DNA from: CAZAEL01 sp964484135
Lineage (GTDB): Bacteria; Elusimicrobiota; Elusimicrobia; FEN-1173
NCBI GenBank assembly: GCA_964484135.1
Contig: CAZAEL010000051.1
Coordinates: 1 to 17,156, forward strand
Direction of reading: 5' to 3'
Length of the DNA stretch: 17,156 bases
Shown: positions 7,946 through 13,527 of the stretch, one piece after another
Layout of the letters: each line of letters begins with the position of its first letter
How positions within the stretch are numbered: position 1 is the first letter of the stretch
Position numbers and translations under genes: made by a program
Notes under the pieces: model-generated
The model's database searches: none
What the model saw: the letters and a program-made list of their open reading frames with translations, nothing else
Told to the model about the DNA's origin: nothing

Positions 7946-7978
7946 TTGATTTGCAACGGGCTCCGCATATTCTATCTT
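7946..7978 (+). promoter_or_regulatory. Candidate promoter for the sui1/yciH gene in a divergent intergenic region
   Basis: The gap 7902-8006 separates two diverging genes and is locally A/T-rich between about 7940 and 7985. On the plus strand TTGATT (7946-7951) and TATTCT (7968-7973) are 16 bp apart. TTGCAA (7951-7956) with TATCTT (7973-7978) is an overlapping alternative. On the minus strand TAGAAT (7970-7975) is a possible -10 for the EamA operon with no clear -35. All are partial matches. Confidence 0.3.
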
Positions 7979-8006
7979 TCTTTCATCGCGCAAGGGAGGG
8001 GATGGC

Positions 8007-8303
8007 ATGAACGAGAAAAACGTCTATTCGGCGGTCCCGCCGGAACCCGGCGGGACGGCCCCGCGGCAAAAGGAGCCGGTGGCGGTGCGGCTGGACCGGG
8101 GCGGGCGCCAGGGCAAGACCGTGACGCTCATCGACGGCCTGCGGATGCACCCCCAGGGCAAGCTGGACCTGCTGCGGGCCCTGCAGAAGCGCTGCGGCGC
8201 GGGCGGCACGCTCAAGGGCGGGGTGCTGGAGATCCAGGGGGACCAGCGGGCCCGTGTCAAACCGCTTCTCGAAGGGATGGGGTACCGCGTCAAAGTTCCC
8301 TGA
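8007..8303 (+). CDS. SUI1/YciH family translation initiation factor-like protein
   Basis: The product has 98 residues. After a variable N-terminus of about 25 residues comes the SUI1 core: VAVRLDRGGRQGKTVTLIDGL, LLRALQKRCGAGGTLKGG and VLEIQGDQRARVKPLLEGMGYRVKV. These match bacterial YciH and archaeal/eukaryotic aIF1/eIF1, including the conserved Lys-Cys-Gly-x-Gly-Gly-like turn, here RCGAGG. The fold binds the small ribosomal subunit near the P site and in eukaryotes controls start-codon choice. The role of bacterial YciH is less clear, and it has been linked to repression of translation under stress. The ATG at 8007 has GGGAGGGG at 7994-8001 with a five-base spacer. An ATG five bases earlier opens only a two-codon frame. 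The gene is monocistronic with its own promoter region and terminator. Confidence 0.9.
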   Translation: MNEKNVYSAVPPEPGGTAPRQKEPVAVRLDRGGRQGKTVTLIDGLRMHPQGKLDLLRALQKRCGAGGTLKGGVLEIQGDQRARVKPLLEGMGYRVKVP

Positions 8304-8337
8304 CAAGGGATTCTTGAAGACGGCTCCAAAACGAAGA

Positions 8338-8391
8338 ACCCTGCCCTCGCTCCGAAGAAAACGTCCTTCGAAAGAGAGCAGGGTCCTTCTT
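8338..8391 (+). terminator. Probable intrinsic terminator of the sui1/yciH gene
   Basis: ACCCTGC (8338-8344) pairs with GCAGGGT (8378-8384). Inside it CGAAG (8353-8357) pairs with CTTCG (8366-8370), giving a long branched-free hairpin with small internal loops. It is followed by the T-rich CCTTCTTTG. It lies 35 bp after the sui1 stop. Confidence 0.6.
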
Positions 8392-8459
8392 TGTGAGCCC
8401 TGAAATCAGGGACGGCGAAGCGCCTGCCTGAACGGGTTGTCCAGCGGGGGGCGGCAGGC

Positions 8460-8481
8460 TCCGCCGCCCGAGGGCGGCGGA
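8460..8481 (-). terminator. GC-rich hairpin downstream of the duplicated-motif gene
   Basis: TCCGCCGCC (8460-8468) and GGCGGCGGA (8473-8481) form a perfect nine-base-pair stem with a four-base loop, just after the stop of the minus-strand micro-protein gene. There is no T tract on either strand, so it is at best a U-less terminator or a 3'-end stabilising hairpin. A smaller hairpin (CCCTGA/TCAGGG, 8398-8411) lies further downstream. Confidence 0.4.
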
Positions 8482-8496
8482 ACGGGAAGATCCGGA

Positions 8497-8718
8497 TTAA
8501 CGACGGACCATCTTCGCGCGGGAAACGTCGCCCTGCTTGTCAAGGAAGTACAGGAAGCCCTTCTCTTTTTTCACCCCGACCTTCTTCACCTTCTGGGGCT
8601 TGCCGCCTTTTTTGCCGCCGCGGGCCATCTTGGCCCGGGAGATGTCTCCCTGCTTGTCGATGAAATACAGGAAGCCGTCTTCCCTCTTCACGCCGGCTTT
8701 CGCGATTTTCTGTGCCAT
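8497..8718 (-). CDS. Basic 73-residue protein made of two copies of a 25-residue motif, function unknown
   Basis: The motif G-V-K-[RK]-E-x-G-F-L-Y-F-[IL]-D-K-Q-G-D-[IV]-S-R-A-K-M-x-R occurs at residues 9-33 and 48-72, with 20 of 25 positions identical. A Gly/Lys-rich linker (GGKKGGKPQKVKKV) joins the copies. The protein is strongly basic, Cys-free and has no membrane segment. Each unit probably forms a small beta hairpin around F-L-Y-F and D-K-Q-G-D, and the Lys/Arg content suggests nucleic acid or ribosome contact; both are inference. The start is well supported: AGGAGGTGA (complement of 8725-8733) is almost fully complementary to the 16S rRNA tail, with a six-base spacer. High translation is expected. 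I do not recognise a named family. It sits 119 bp downstream of an HTH gene on the same strand, with a palindrome in its leader. Confidence 0.85.
   Translation of the reverse strand: MAQKIAKAGVKREDGFLYFIDKQGDISRAKMARGGKKGGKPQKVKKVGVKKEKGFLYFLDKQGDVSRAKMVRR
8503..8694 (-). repeat. In-gene direct duplication (two 75-bp units)
   Basis: Units at 8620-8694 and 8503-8577 encode the two motif copies and are offset by 117 bp. They share long stretches at the DNA level, such as GGCTTCCTGTA and GACAAGCAGGG, but differ at many third positions. The duplication is therefore old and kept by selection at the protein level rather than recent. Confidence 0.85.
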
Positions 8719-8770
8719 GTGTTCTCACCTCCTCCTGTTCGCGGCCCCGTCTCCGACGGAAACGCCGCGG

Positions 8771-8789
8771 AACGTTTCATGAAATCGTT
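8771..8789. promoter_or_regulatory. Palindrome in the leader of the duplicated-motif gene (possible operator)
   Basis: AACGTTTCATGAAATCGTT contains the perfect 10-bp palindrome TTTCATGAAA (8775-8784), extended by AACG and CGTT arms with a one-base offset. It lies between a weak candidate -10 (8793-8798) and the strong Shine-Dalgarno (8725-8733), near the expected transcription start. The adjacent HTH protein is a candidate ligand, by inference only. Confidence 0.4.
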
Positions 8790-8792
8790 TCT

Positions 8793-8820
8793 AGAGTAGC
8801 ATTTTCTGACGGAAATGCAA
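8793..8820 (-). promoter_or_regulatory. Weak candidate promoter of the duplicated-motif gene
   Basis: On the minus strand TTGCAT (complement of 8815-8820) and TACTCT (complement of 8793-8798) are 16 bp apart. Each matches consensus at only three of six positions. The 119-bp gap and the strong ribosome-binding site argue that the gene has its own transcript, but this site is tentative. Confidence 0.25.
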
Positions 8821-8837
8821 CCCCGTCCGACGAAAAA

Positions 8838-9092
8838 TCAACCCGCCGGAGGCGTCCCCCCTTTTTTCTCGAACAGGGGCAGGGGCGACTCCTGGGGGCC
8901 GGTGATGAGCCGCTCCCTGAGCCAGGAGTCGATGACCTCCTTGGAAAAACGGTACTGCCGGCCGATGCGGGACGCGGGGATCTTGCGCTGCCGAATCAGC
9001 CCGTAAATCTTGGACTTCCCGATGCCCAGGTAATGGGCCAGGTCCTTGATGTCCATCACTTCCTTGTATTCTCTTTTTTCTTGTTGTGCCAT
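8838..9092 (-). CDS. Excisionase/AlpA-type helix-turn-helix DNA-binding protein
   Basis: The product has 84 residues. Positions 13-58 (MDIKDLAHYLGIGKSKIYGLIRQRKIPASRIGRQYRFSKEVIDSWL) are a clear MerR-like winged helix of the excisionase (HTH_17) type, with the I-P-A-x-R-I-G-R-Q-Y-R-F wing. The 26-residue tail (ITGPQESPLPLFEKKGGTPPAG) has no recognisable domain. These proteins act as small DNA-binding or DNA-bending regulators. Many lie in phages and islands, but free-standing chromosomal ones exist, and no integrase or attachment site is visible here. The ATG at 9092 has GGATGG about seven bases upstream. The gene has a consensus promoter overlapped by an inverted repeat, so autoregulation is plausible. 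Confidence 0.85.
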   Translation of the reverse strand: MAQQEKREYKEVMDIKDLAHYLGIGKSKIYGLIRQRKIPASRIGRQYRFSKEVIDSWLRERLITGPQESPLPLFEKKGGTPPAG

Positions 9093-9118
9093 GATTTACC
9101 ATCCAGTGTTTACGGTTG

Positions 9119-9152
9119 TTGACAGTATATAAAGGCCTCCCCCGGCTGTCAA
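9119..9152. promoter_or_regulatory. Inverted repeat spanning the HTH-gene promoter (candidate operator)
   Basis: TTGACAG (9119-9125) and CTGTCAA (9146-9152) are perfect seven-base inverted arms with 20 bp between them. One arm is the -35 hexamer and the other overlaps the -10 and start region, so a dimer bound to both would block the promoter. Part of the symmetry could be chance, because one arm is the -35 itself. Confidence 0.45.
9124..9152 (-). promoter_or_regulatory. Consensus sigma-70-type promoter of the HTH gene
   Basis: On the minus strand a perfect TTGACA (complement of 9147-9152) is followed after exactly 17 bp by TATACT (complement of 9124-9129), five of six matches to TATAAT. The expected start is near 9117, about 25 bases before the ATG at 9092. 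It is the best promoter in the window. Confidence 0.8.
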
Positions 9153-9227
9153 GGCAGGGGGCCCGGAGGCCAAAGACCGGCGGTCGGCTGTTTTTTTGGG
9201 CGGGGCCTCGTCCGGGCATCTCATATA

Positions 9228-9236
9228 TGCTATAAT
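9228..9236 (+). promoter_or_regulatory. Extended -10 promoter of the arsR-sulP operon
   Basis: TGCTATAAT is a perfect extended -10 (TG-N-TATAAT), 27 bases before the arsR ATG. No TTGACA-like -35 is found 16-18 bp upstream, consistent with an extended -10 promoter. Confidence 0.6.
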
Positions 9237-9260
9237 ATTCATATAAGAAAACAGGAATAT
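9235..9260. promoter_or_regulatory. Candidate ArsR-family operator
   Basis: ATATTC (9235-9240) and GAATAT (9255-9260) are inverted with 14 bp between them, overlapping the -10 and initially transcribed region. ArsR-family operators are commonly A/T-rich dyads, often with ATTC/GAAT arms, but the spacing here is longer than the roughly eight bases I recall for SqrR/BigR. CATATA is also directly repeated at 9222-9227 and 9240-9245. The GGAA of the right half doubles as the weak ribosome-binding sequence. Confidence 0.4.
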
Positions 9261-9262
9261 CT

Positions 9263-9601
9263 ATGGTCTCCTCCGAAAGCGAAATGGTCTTCAAGCTCAA
9301 GGCCGATTTTCTGAAATCCCTGGCCCATCCCGCCCGGCTCGCGGTCATCGAATACCTCAAAAGGGGCGAGGCGTCGGTGGGGAAAATGGTCAACGCCCTG
9401 GGGCTGGAACAGTCGGCCCTGTCCAAGCACCTGGCCGTGCTCCGCCAGGCGGGCATCCTGTCGTCCCGGCACCAGGGGGCCAACGTGTATTATTCCCTCA
9501 AGGACAGGGACATCTTCCTGATCCTGCGCCCCATCGCGGAAATCCTGAGGAAAAAACTCCGGGAAAGCGAAAAGATCCTGGGCTCCCTGGGAAAAGCCTG
9601 A
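9263..9601 (+). CDS. ArsR-family winged-helix regulator without cysteines
   Basis: The product has 112 residues with a complete ArsR/SmtB HTH: LKSLAHPARLAVIEYLKRGEASVGKMVNALGLEQSALSKHLAVLRQAGILSSRHQGANVYYSLKD (about residues 18-82). The recognition helix is around QSALSKHLAVLRQAG, followed by the winged beta hairpin. The C-terminal helix (LILRPIAEILRKKLRESEKIL) would form the dimer interface. There is no cysteine at all, so the alpha-3 Cys metal site (ELCVCDL type) and the dithiol of SqrR/BigR persulfide sensors are both excluded. The inducer is unknown. It lies 44 bp ahead of a SulP transporter on the same strand, which is its likely regulatory target. The start has AGGAAT upstream. Confidence 0.9.
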   Translation: MVSSESEMVFKLKADFLKSLAHPARLAVIEYLKRGEASVGKMVNALGLEQSALSKHLAVLRQAGILSSRHQGANVYYSLKDRDIFLILRPIAEILRKKLRESEKILGSLGKA

Positions 9602-9645
9602 GGCTTTCCCGCCCGCCGCCCCTCCTTTCCGTCGAGCGACCCTCC

Positions 9646-11415
9646 ATGCGCCGAAAAAGCCGGGACATCCTGCTGTCCTACGTCAAGCTCAGGCCCTTCT
9701 CCGCCCTCCGCGACAAATTCAAAGAGGGATACACCCTCGCGGACCTCCGCGCCGACCTGCTGGCCGGCTCCGTGGTGGGGCTGGTGGCCATCCCCCTGGC
9801 CATGGCCCTGGCCATCGCCAGCGGCGTGCCGCCCCAGCACGGCCTTTACACGGCCGCGGTGGCGGGGTTCGTGGTGGCCCTCTTCGGCGGCTCGCGGTTC
9901 CAGGTGACGGGCCCCACCGCGGCCTTCGTCGTGATCCTGGCGCCGGTGGTGCACCGGTTCGGACTGGAGGGGCTCCTGACCGCGGGCCTCATGGCCGGGG
10001 CCCTGCTGGTGTTCATGGGCGCGGCGCGCATGGGGCGGCTGATCCAGTACATCCCGTACCCGGTGACCACGGGTTTTACCGCGGGCATCGCCCTGGTGAT
10101 CGGCACCCTCCAATTCAAGGACTTCTTCGGTCTCCGCGTGGAGAATATGCCGGAAAAATATTTCGACCGGATGGCCGCCCTGCTCCTGGCCGCGCCCACC
10201 TGGTCGCCGGCGGAGTTCGGCATCGGCGCCCTGGCCCTGGCCCTTCTCATCTTCTGGCCGAAGATCACGAAAAAAATACCGGCGCCCATGGCCGCGCTGA
10301 CCCTCACCGGCGCGCTGGCCGCTTTCTTGCAAAGGGCCTTCCCCGGGCTTTCCATCGCCACCATCGGCAGCCGTTTCACCGGCACGGTCAACGGGGCGGT
10401 CGGCCGCGGCATCCCCCAGGCGCTGCCGGCTTTCCGCCTGCCCTGGCTGGCCCCCGGCGGCGGGGCCTCCGTCTTCCTGTCCTGGCGCACCCTGGAGGCC
10501 TTGCTCCCCTCCGCCTTCGCCATCGCCATGCTGGGGGCCATCGAATCCCTGCTCTCCGCCGTCGTGGCGGACGGCATGGGGCGGACCCGCCACGACCCGG
10601 ACGCCGAGCTGGTGGCCCTGGGCACCGGCAACCTTCTTTGCCCCTTCTTCGGCGCCATCCCGGCCACCGGCGCGGTGGCCCGCACCGTGGCCAACATCCG
10701 CTTCGGCGCCAGGTCCCCGGTGGCGGCCATGGCGCACGCCCTCTTCATCCTCCTGAGCGTTCTGCTCTTCGCGCCGGTGTTGTCCTATATTCCCATGGCG
10801 GCCATGGCCGCGCTCCTCATGCTGGTGGCGTACAACATGTCGGAGCTTCGGCATTTCCGATACCTGCTGCGGGTGGGCCCCCGCAGCGACGCCATGGTGC
10901 TCCTGATGTGCTTCGGCCTGACCGTGGCCTTCGACATGGTGATCGGCGTGAGCGTGGGGATCGTTATGGCGGCGCTCCTCTTCATGCGCCGCATGGCCCT
11001 GGTGACCATGGGGCGCCCCCTGCCGGAGGACCACCACGTCCCCGCCTCCCTGAACCTCCCCAAGGGCGTCCTGATCTATGAAATCACGGGACCGCTCTTC
11101 TTTGGCGCCGTGGACAACGCCATCGACGCCATCGAGCGGATCGGCAACGGCGTCCGCGTGGTGATCTTCCTTCTGGACGGGGTCCATGCCATGGACGCCA
11201 CCGGCCTGGCGGCCTTCGAAAGCGCGGTGAAGGAAATCACGGACAACGGCCAAACCGCGATCCTCGCGAGCGTCCGGCCCCAGCCCTTCGGCCTGATCAA
11301 GAAGTCCCCCGTCCTGCGGAACTCCCCCAAAGTCCTGTTGTGCCGGACCCTGGCGGAGGCGGCCCTGACCGCCGGGGCCTTCCTGCCCGCGTCGGGAAAC
11401 CCCGCGGCCCGATAA
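9646..11415 (+). CDS. SulP family inorganic anion transporter with C-terminal STAS domain
   Basis: The product has 589 residues and the full SulP layout. The cytosolic N-terminus carries LADLRADLLAGSVVGLVAIPLAMALAIASGVPPQHGLY (residues 31-68). The transport core contains FQVTGPTAAF (85-94) and the signature GNLLCPFFGAIPATGAVARTVANIRFGA (328-355). The STAS domain spans about 474-575 and includes HAMDATGLAAF (514-524). The family moves sulfate, bicarbonate, C4-dicarboxylates or other anions, usually coupled to Na+ or H+. The sequence does not settle which. In STAS the residue before Thr-Gly is Ala, where related domains often have Ser. No clear Shine-Dalgarno precedes the ATG. The gene follows arsR and converges on rmlD, its stop overlapping the T tract of the opposing terminator. 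Confidence 0.92.
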   Translation: MRRKSRDILLSYVKLRPFSALRDKFKEGYTLADLRADLLAGSVVGLVAIPLAMALAIASGVPPQHGLYTAAVAGFVVALFGGSRFQVTGPTAAFVVILAPVVHRFGLEGLLTAGLMAGALLVFMGAARMGRLIQYIPYPVTTGFTAGIALVIGTLQFKDFFGLRVENMPEKYFDRMAALLLAAPTWSPAEFGIGALALALLIFWPKITKKIPAPMAALTLTGALAAFLQRAFPGLSIATIGSRFTGTVNGAVGRGIPQALPAFRLPWLAPGGGASVFLSWRTLEALLPSAFAIAMLGAIESLLSAVVADGMGRTRHDPDAELVALGTGNLLCPFFGAIPATGAVARTVANIRFGARSPVAAMAHALFILLSVLLFAPVLSYIPMAAMAALLMLVAYNMSELRHFRYLLRVGPRSDAMVLLMCFGLTVAFDMVIGVSVGIVMAALLFMRRMALVTMGRPLPEDHHVPASLNLPKGVLIYEITGPLFFGAVDNAIDAIERIGNGVRVVIFLLDGVHAMDATGLAAFESAVKEITDNGQTAILASVRPQPFGLIKKSPVLRNSPKVLLCRTLAEAALTAGAFLPASGNPAAR

Positions 11416-11443
11416 AAAACCCCCGCCCTATCCGGGGCGGGGG
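11414..11443 (-). terminator. Intrinsic terminator of the dTDP-sugar operon (second of a tandem pair)
   Basis: On the minus strand a perfect nine-base-pair G/C stem (CCCCCGCCC at 11420-11428 with GGGCGGGGG at 11435-11443, six-base loop) is followed directly by six T (complement of 11414-11419). The T tract overlaps the sulP stop codon. On the plus strand no T run follows. Confidence 0.85.
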
Positions 11444-11460
11444 CCGCAAAAACACCTCCA

Positions 11461-11488
11461 CAAAAGGCGCCGGGCTCCTCCGGCGCCT
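11461..11488 (-). terminator. Intrinsic terminator of the dTDP-sugar operon (first of a tandem pair)
   Basis: AGGCGCCGG (11465-11473) and CCGGCGCCT (11480-11488) form a nine-base-pair stem with a six-base loop. In minus-strand order it is followed by TTTTG, and it lies 8 bp after the rmlD stop. It is weaker than the next hairpin because its T tract is short. Confidence 0.65.
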
Positions 11489-11496
11489 CCGAAAAA

Positions 11497-12363
11497 TCAG
11501 GCGGGCAAGTGCCCTTTTTCCACGAGGTACGCCCGCACCGCCTCCTGCCACCGCCGCATGGGCGGAAACCCCAGGCCGGGCAATCGCTCGCTGGCCAGGG
11601 CCGAGTACGCCGGGCGTTTGATTTTGGAAGGCCGGTCGCCGGACCGGATGGGCTTCAGGGGCGCGGCGAGGTTGAGGAGCGAAAAAATCTTCTTGGCGAA
11701 CTCGTACCAGGAACAGGTGCCGTCGTTGGCCACGTGGTACAGGCCGCCGGGGGCCTGTTGGTCCAAAAGTTTCCAGGTGGTCGCGGCCAGGTCCCGGGTG
11801 TACGTGGGCGACATGACCACGTCGTCCACCACCTCCACGGGCCCGCCCTCCCGCGCCTTCCGGATGACGGCCTCCACGAAGTTGCCGCCCTTGCCGCTGG
11901 AGCCGGCCGTTCCGAAGAGGCTGGCGGTGCGGACGACCAAGTGGCGGTCCGAGGCGGAAAGGACCATGTGTTCGCCGCCGAGCTTGGACACCCCGTACAC
12001 GCTCAAAGGGCCGGGCGCGTCGCTCTCCCGGTAAGGGAGGCGCTTCTTGCCGTCGAACACGTAGTCCGAGCTGTACTGAACCAGGCGCGCGCCCGCCTCG
12101 GCGCAGACCCGGGCCAGGTTCCGCGGGCCCAGGATGTTCGCCTGGAAGGCCTTTTCCGGGAAGTCCTCGCACTCCTCGGTGCGGTGGTACGCCGCCGTGT
12201 TGATGACGGCCTGGGGCCCGGCCTCCCGGACGCGGCGGGACACCGCCGCCGCGTCCGCGATGTCCAGGTCCCCCCGGACCAGGGGGACGATGTCATGACC
12301 CGGGTTGGTCTTGACCAGATCCGTGCCCAGCTGCCCGTGGGCGCCGAGGAGGAGGACTTTCAT
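11497..12363 (-). CDS. rmlD: dTDP-4-dehydrorhamnose reductase (RmlD-type SDR)
   Basis: The product has 288 residues, the normal RmlD length. It has the NAD(P)-binding GAHGQLG (7-13), the N-TAAYHRTEE segment, SSDYVFDG (98-105) and the catalytic Tyr123-x-x-x-Lys127 (YGVSK). The carboxy half contains VVDDVVMSPTYTRDLA and GLYHVANDG, typical of RmlD. The enzyme reduces dTDP-4-dehydro-L-rhamnose to dTDP-L-rhamnose, a precursor for surface polysaccharides. Related reductases make other deoxysugars, so the exact product is inferred. The ATG lies 33 bp after the epimerase stop. The only GGAG upstream is 14 bases from the start and sits inside a hairpin. It is the last gene of the cluster, followed by tandem terminators. 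Confidence 0.88.
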   Translation of the reverse strand: MKVLLLGAHGQLGTDLVKTNPGHDIVPLVRGDLDIADAAAVSRRVREAGPQAVINTAAYHRTEECEDFPEKAFQANILGPRNLARVCAEAGARLVQYSSDYVFDGKKRLPYRESDAPGPLSVYGVSKLGGEHMVLSASDRHLVVRTASLFGTAGSSGKGGNFVEAVIRKAREGGPVEVVDDVVMSPTYTRDLAATTWKLLDQQAPGGLYHVANDGTCSWYEFAKKIFSLLNLAAPLKPIRSGDRPSKIKRPAYSALASERLPGLGFPPMRRWQEAVRAYLVEKGHLPA

Positions 12364-12365
12364 GG

Positions 12366-12393
12366 AAAAAGGAACTCCGCCGGAAGGGCGGAG
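12366..12393 (-). promoter_or_regulatory. Intercistronic hairpin with T-rich tail before rmlD (attenuator-like)
   Basis: On the minus strand CTCCGCC pairs with GGCGGAG (complements of 12387-12393 and 12375-12381), leaving a five-base loop, and is followed by TTCCTTTTTCC directly before the rmlD ATG. The 3' arm contains the only GGAG available as a ribosome-binding sequence. It could cause partial termination or hide the site, lowering rmlD relative to the two upstream genes. It could also just be an RNA-processing or stabilising stem. Confidence 0.45.
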
Positions 12394-12396
12394 CGC

Positions 12397-13527
12397 TTAT
12401 TTGTCCGAGGCAAGCTTGGGGGGGAAAGAAACAACGTCTTGGGGCGAAGCTTCCGGAACCTTGAAAATGTCCCGGGGGTGGCTCTTGGCCGTGACGCCCT
12501 GGGCCTCCTGCAGGAGTTTCATCCATTCCAAATTGTAGTAGCGGGGGTGGTCGAAGTTGGTGTATCCGTGCTCCCGGATTTTTTTCACGAGGGTTTCCAC
12601 GGATTCGTCCACGGAGACCAAGGGCTCCCAGCCCAGGGCCCGCCGGATCTTCTGGGCCGAGACCCGGTAGCTGCGCACGCTGCGGTACGCGTAGTCCACC
12701 CGCACCTGGGCCTGGATGTCAAGGCGCCGGAGGCTCTCCCGCACGTGCAGGGCCAGCTCCGACACCCGGAAATTCTTGTTGACCACGTTGAAGACCTGCC
12801 CCTTGACCTTCTCCTCCGGCGCCTGCAAGACCAGCAGATAGGCCCGGGCCACGTCCTTGACGTCCACCAGGGGCCGCCACATCTCGCCGCCGTAGAAAAG
12901 GGTCATGACGCCCGAGGCCAGGGCGTCTTTCACGAAGGTGTTCACCACCAGGTCGTACCGCATGCGGGGGGAAAAGCCGTACACCGTGCCCTTGCGCAGG
13001 ACCACGGGGCAAAACCGGTTGTCCGCCAGGGCCAGGACCCTTTTTTCCGCCTCCCGCTTGGAAACGGCGTACGCGGCCTTGGGATGGATATCCGCCTCCT
13101 CGGTCAGGACCACGTCCTGGTCCTCCTGCACGCCGCCCCGGTCGTACACCGAGGCGGTGGAGGCCAGGATGAACCGCTTCACCCCGGCCTGGCGGCAGGC
13201 CAGGGCCAGGCGCTCCGCGCCCAGGGCGTTCATCTCCCAGTTGGCCTCCGGGTTGTACTCGGCGGTGGGGTCGTTGGACAGGCCCCCCAAATTCACGCAG
13301 GCGCTCACGCCCTGCAGGTCCGCCGGCGAGAGAAGGCGCAGGTCCTTGTCCAAAAGCTCTATCCGGTCGCGGATGCCGGCCAAGCCCTCCGCGCCGTAAA
13401 AAAGACGGTCCACCACCTTGACCACGAAGCCCAGCTCCAGGAGCTCCCGGCAGAGCACGCTGCCGATGTACCCGGCCCCGCCCGCCACCAGGATGGTCCC
13501 CATGGATTGCCCGGCCCGCGCGTTCAT
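12397..13527 (-). CDS. NAD-dependent epimerase/dehydratase (extended SDR) of a nucleotide-sugar cluster
   Basis: The product has 376 residues from an ATG at 13527 that overlaps the upstream stop as TGATG. AAGGGA lies six bases upstream, so I prefer this start over the internal ATG at 13503. Motifs are the Rossmann GGAGYIG (16-22), VNLGGLSNDPTAEYNPE (78-94), STASVYD (123-129), catalytic Tyr153-x-x-x-Lys157 (YAVSK), and RKGTVYG (178-184). The family epimerises, dehydrates or reduces nucleotide-activated sugars in the cytosol. The substrate is not evident, but the flanking RmlC-like and RmlD genes make a dTDP-hexose likely. The last 40 residues (TAKSHPRDIFKVPEASPQDVVSFPPKLASDK) extend past the usual domain and have no recognisable function. 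Confidence 0.85.
   Translation of the reverse strand: MNARAGQSMGTILVAGGAGYIGSVLCRELLELGFVVKVVDRLFYGAEGLAGIRDRIELLDKDLRLLSPADLQGVSACVNLGGLSNDPTAEYNPEANWEMNALGAERLALACRQAGVKRFILASTASVYDRGGVQEDQDVVLTEEADIHPKAAYAVSKREAEKRVLALADNRFCPVVLRKGTVYGFSPRMRYDLVVNTFVKDALASGVMTLFYGGEMWRPLVDVKDVARAYLLVLQAPEEKVKGQVFNVVNKNFRVSELALHVRESLRRLDIQAQVRVDYAYRSVRSYRVSAQKIRRALGWEPLVSVDESVETLVKKIREHGYTNFDHPRYYNLEWMKLLQEAQGVTAKSHPRDIFKVPEASPQDVVSFPPKLASDK

Noticed and set aside
8838..9092. Excisionase-type HTH protein as a sign of a prophage or integrative element
   Set aside because: No integrase, attachment-site duplication, tRNA target or phage gene is visible nearby. Such HTH domains are also common in ordinary chromosomal regulators.
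9180..9200. T7 run on the plus strand after a GACC/GGTC stem, a possible terminator
   Set aside because: The stem has only four base pairs with a three-base loop and is separated from the T run. No plus-strand gene immediately upstream needs it.
9490..11253. A minus-strand open frame of 587 codons opposite arsR-sulP
   Set aside because: Low-complexity His/Gly/Glu/Arg composition is typical of the antisense of a membrane protein gene. The plus strand encodes an unambiguous SulP transporter.
11420..11488. Tandem hairpins as terminators for sulP on the plus strand
   Set aside because: On the plus strand the hairpins are followed by A-rich rather than T-rich sequence. The T tracts occur only in the minus-strand direction.
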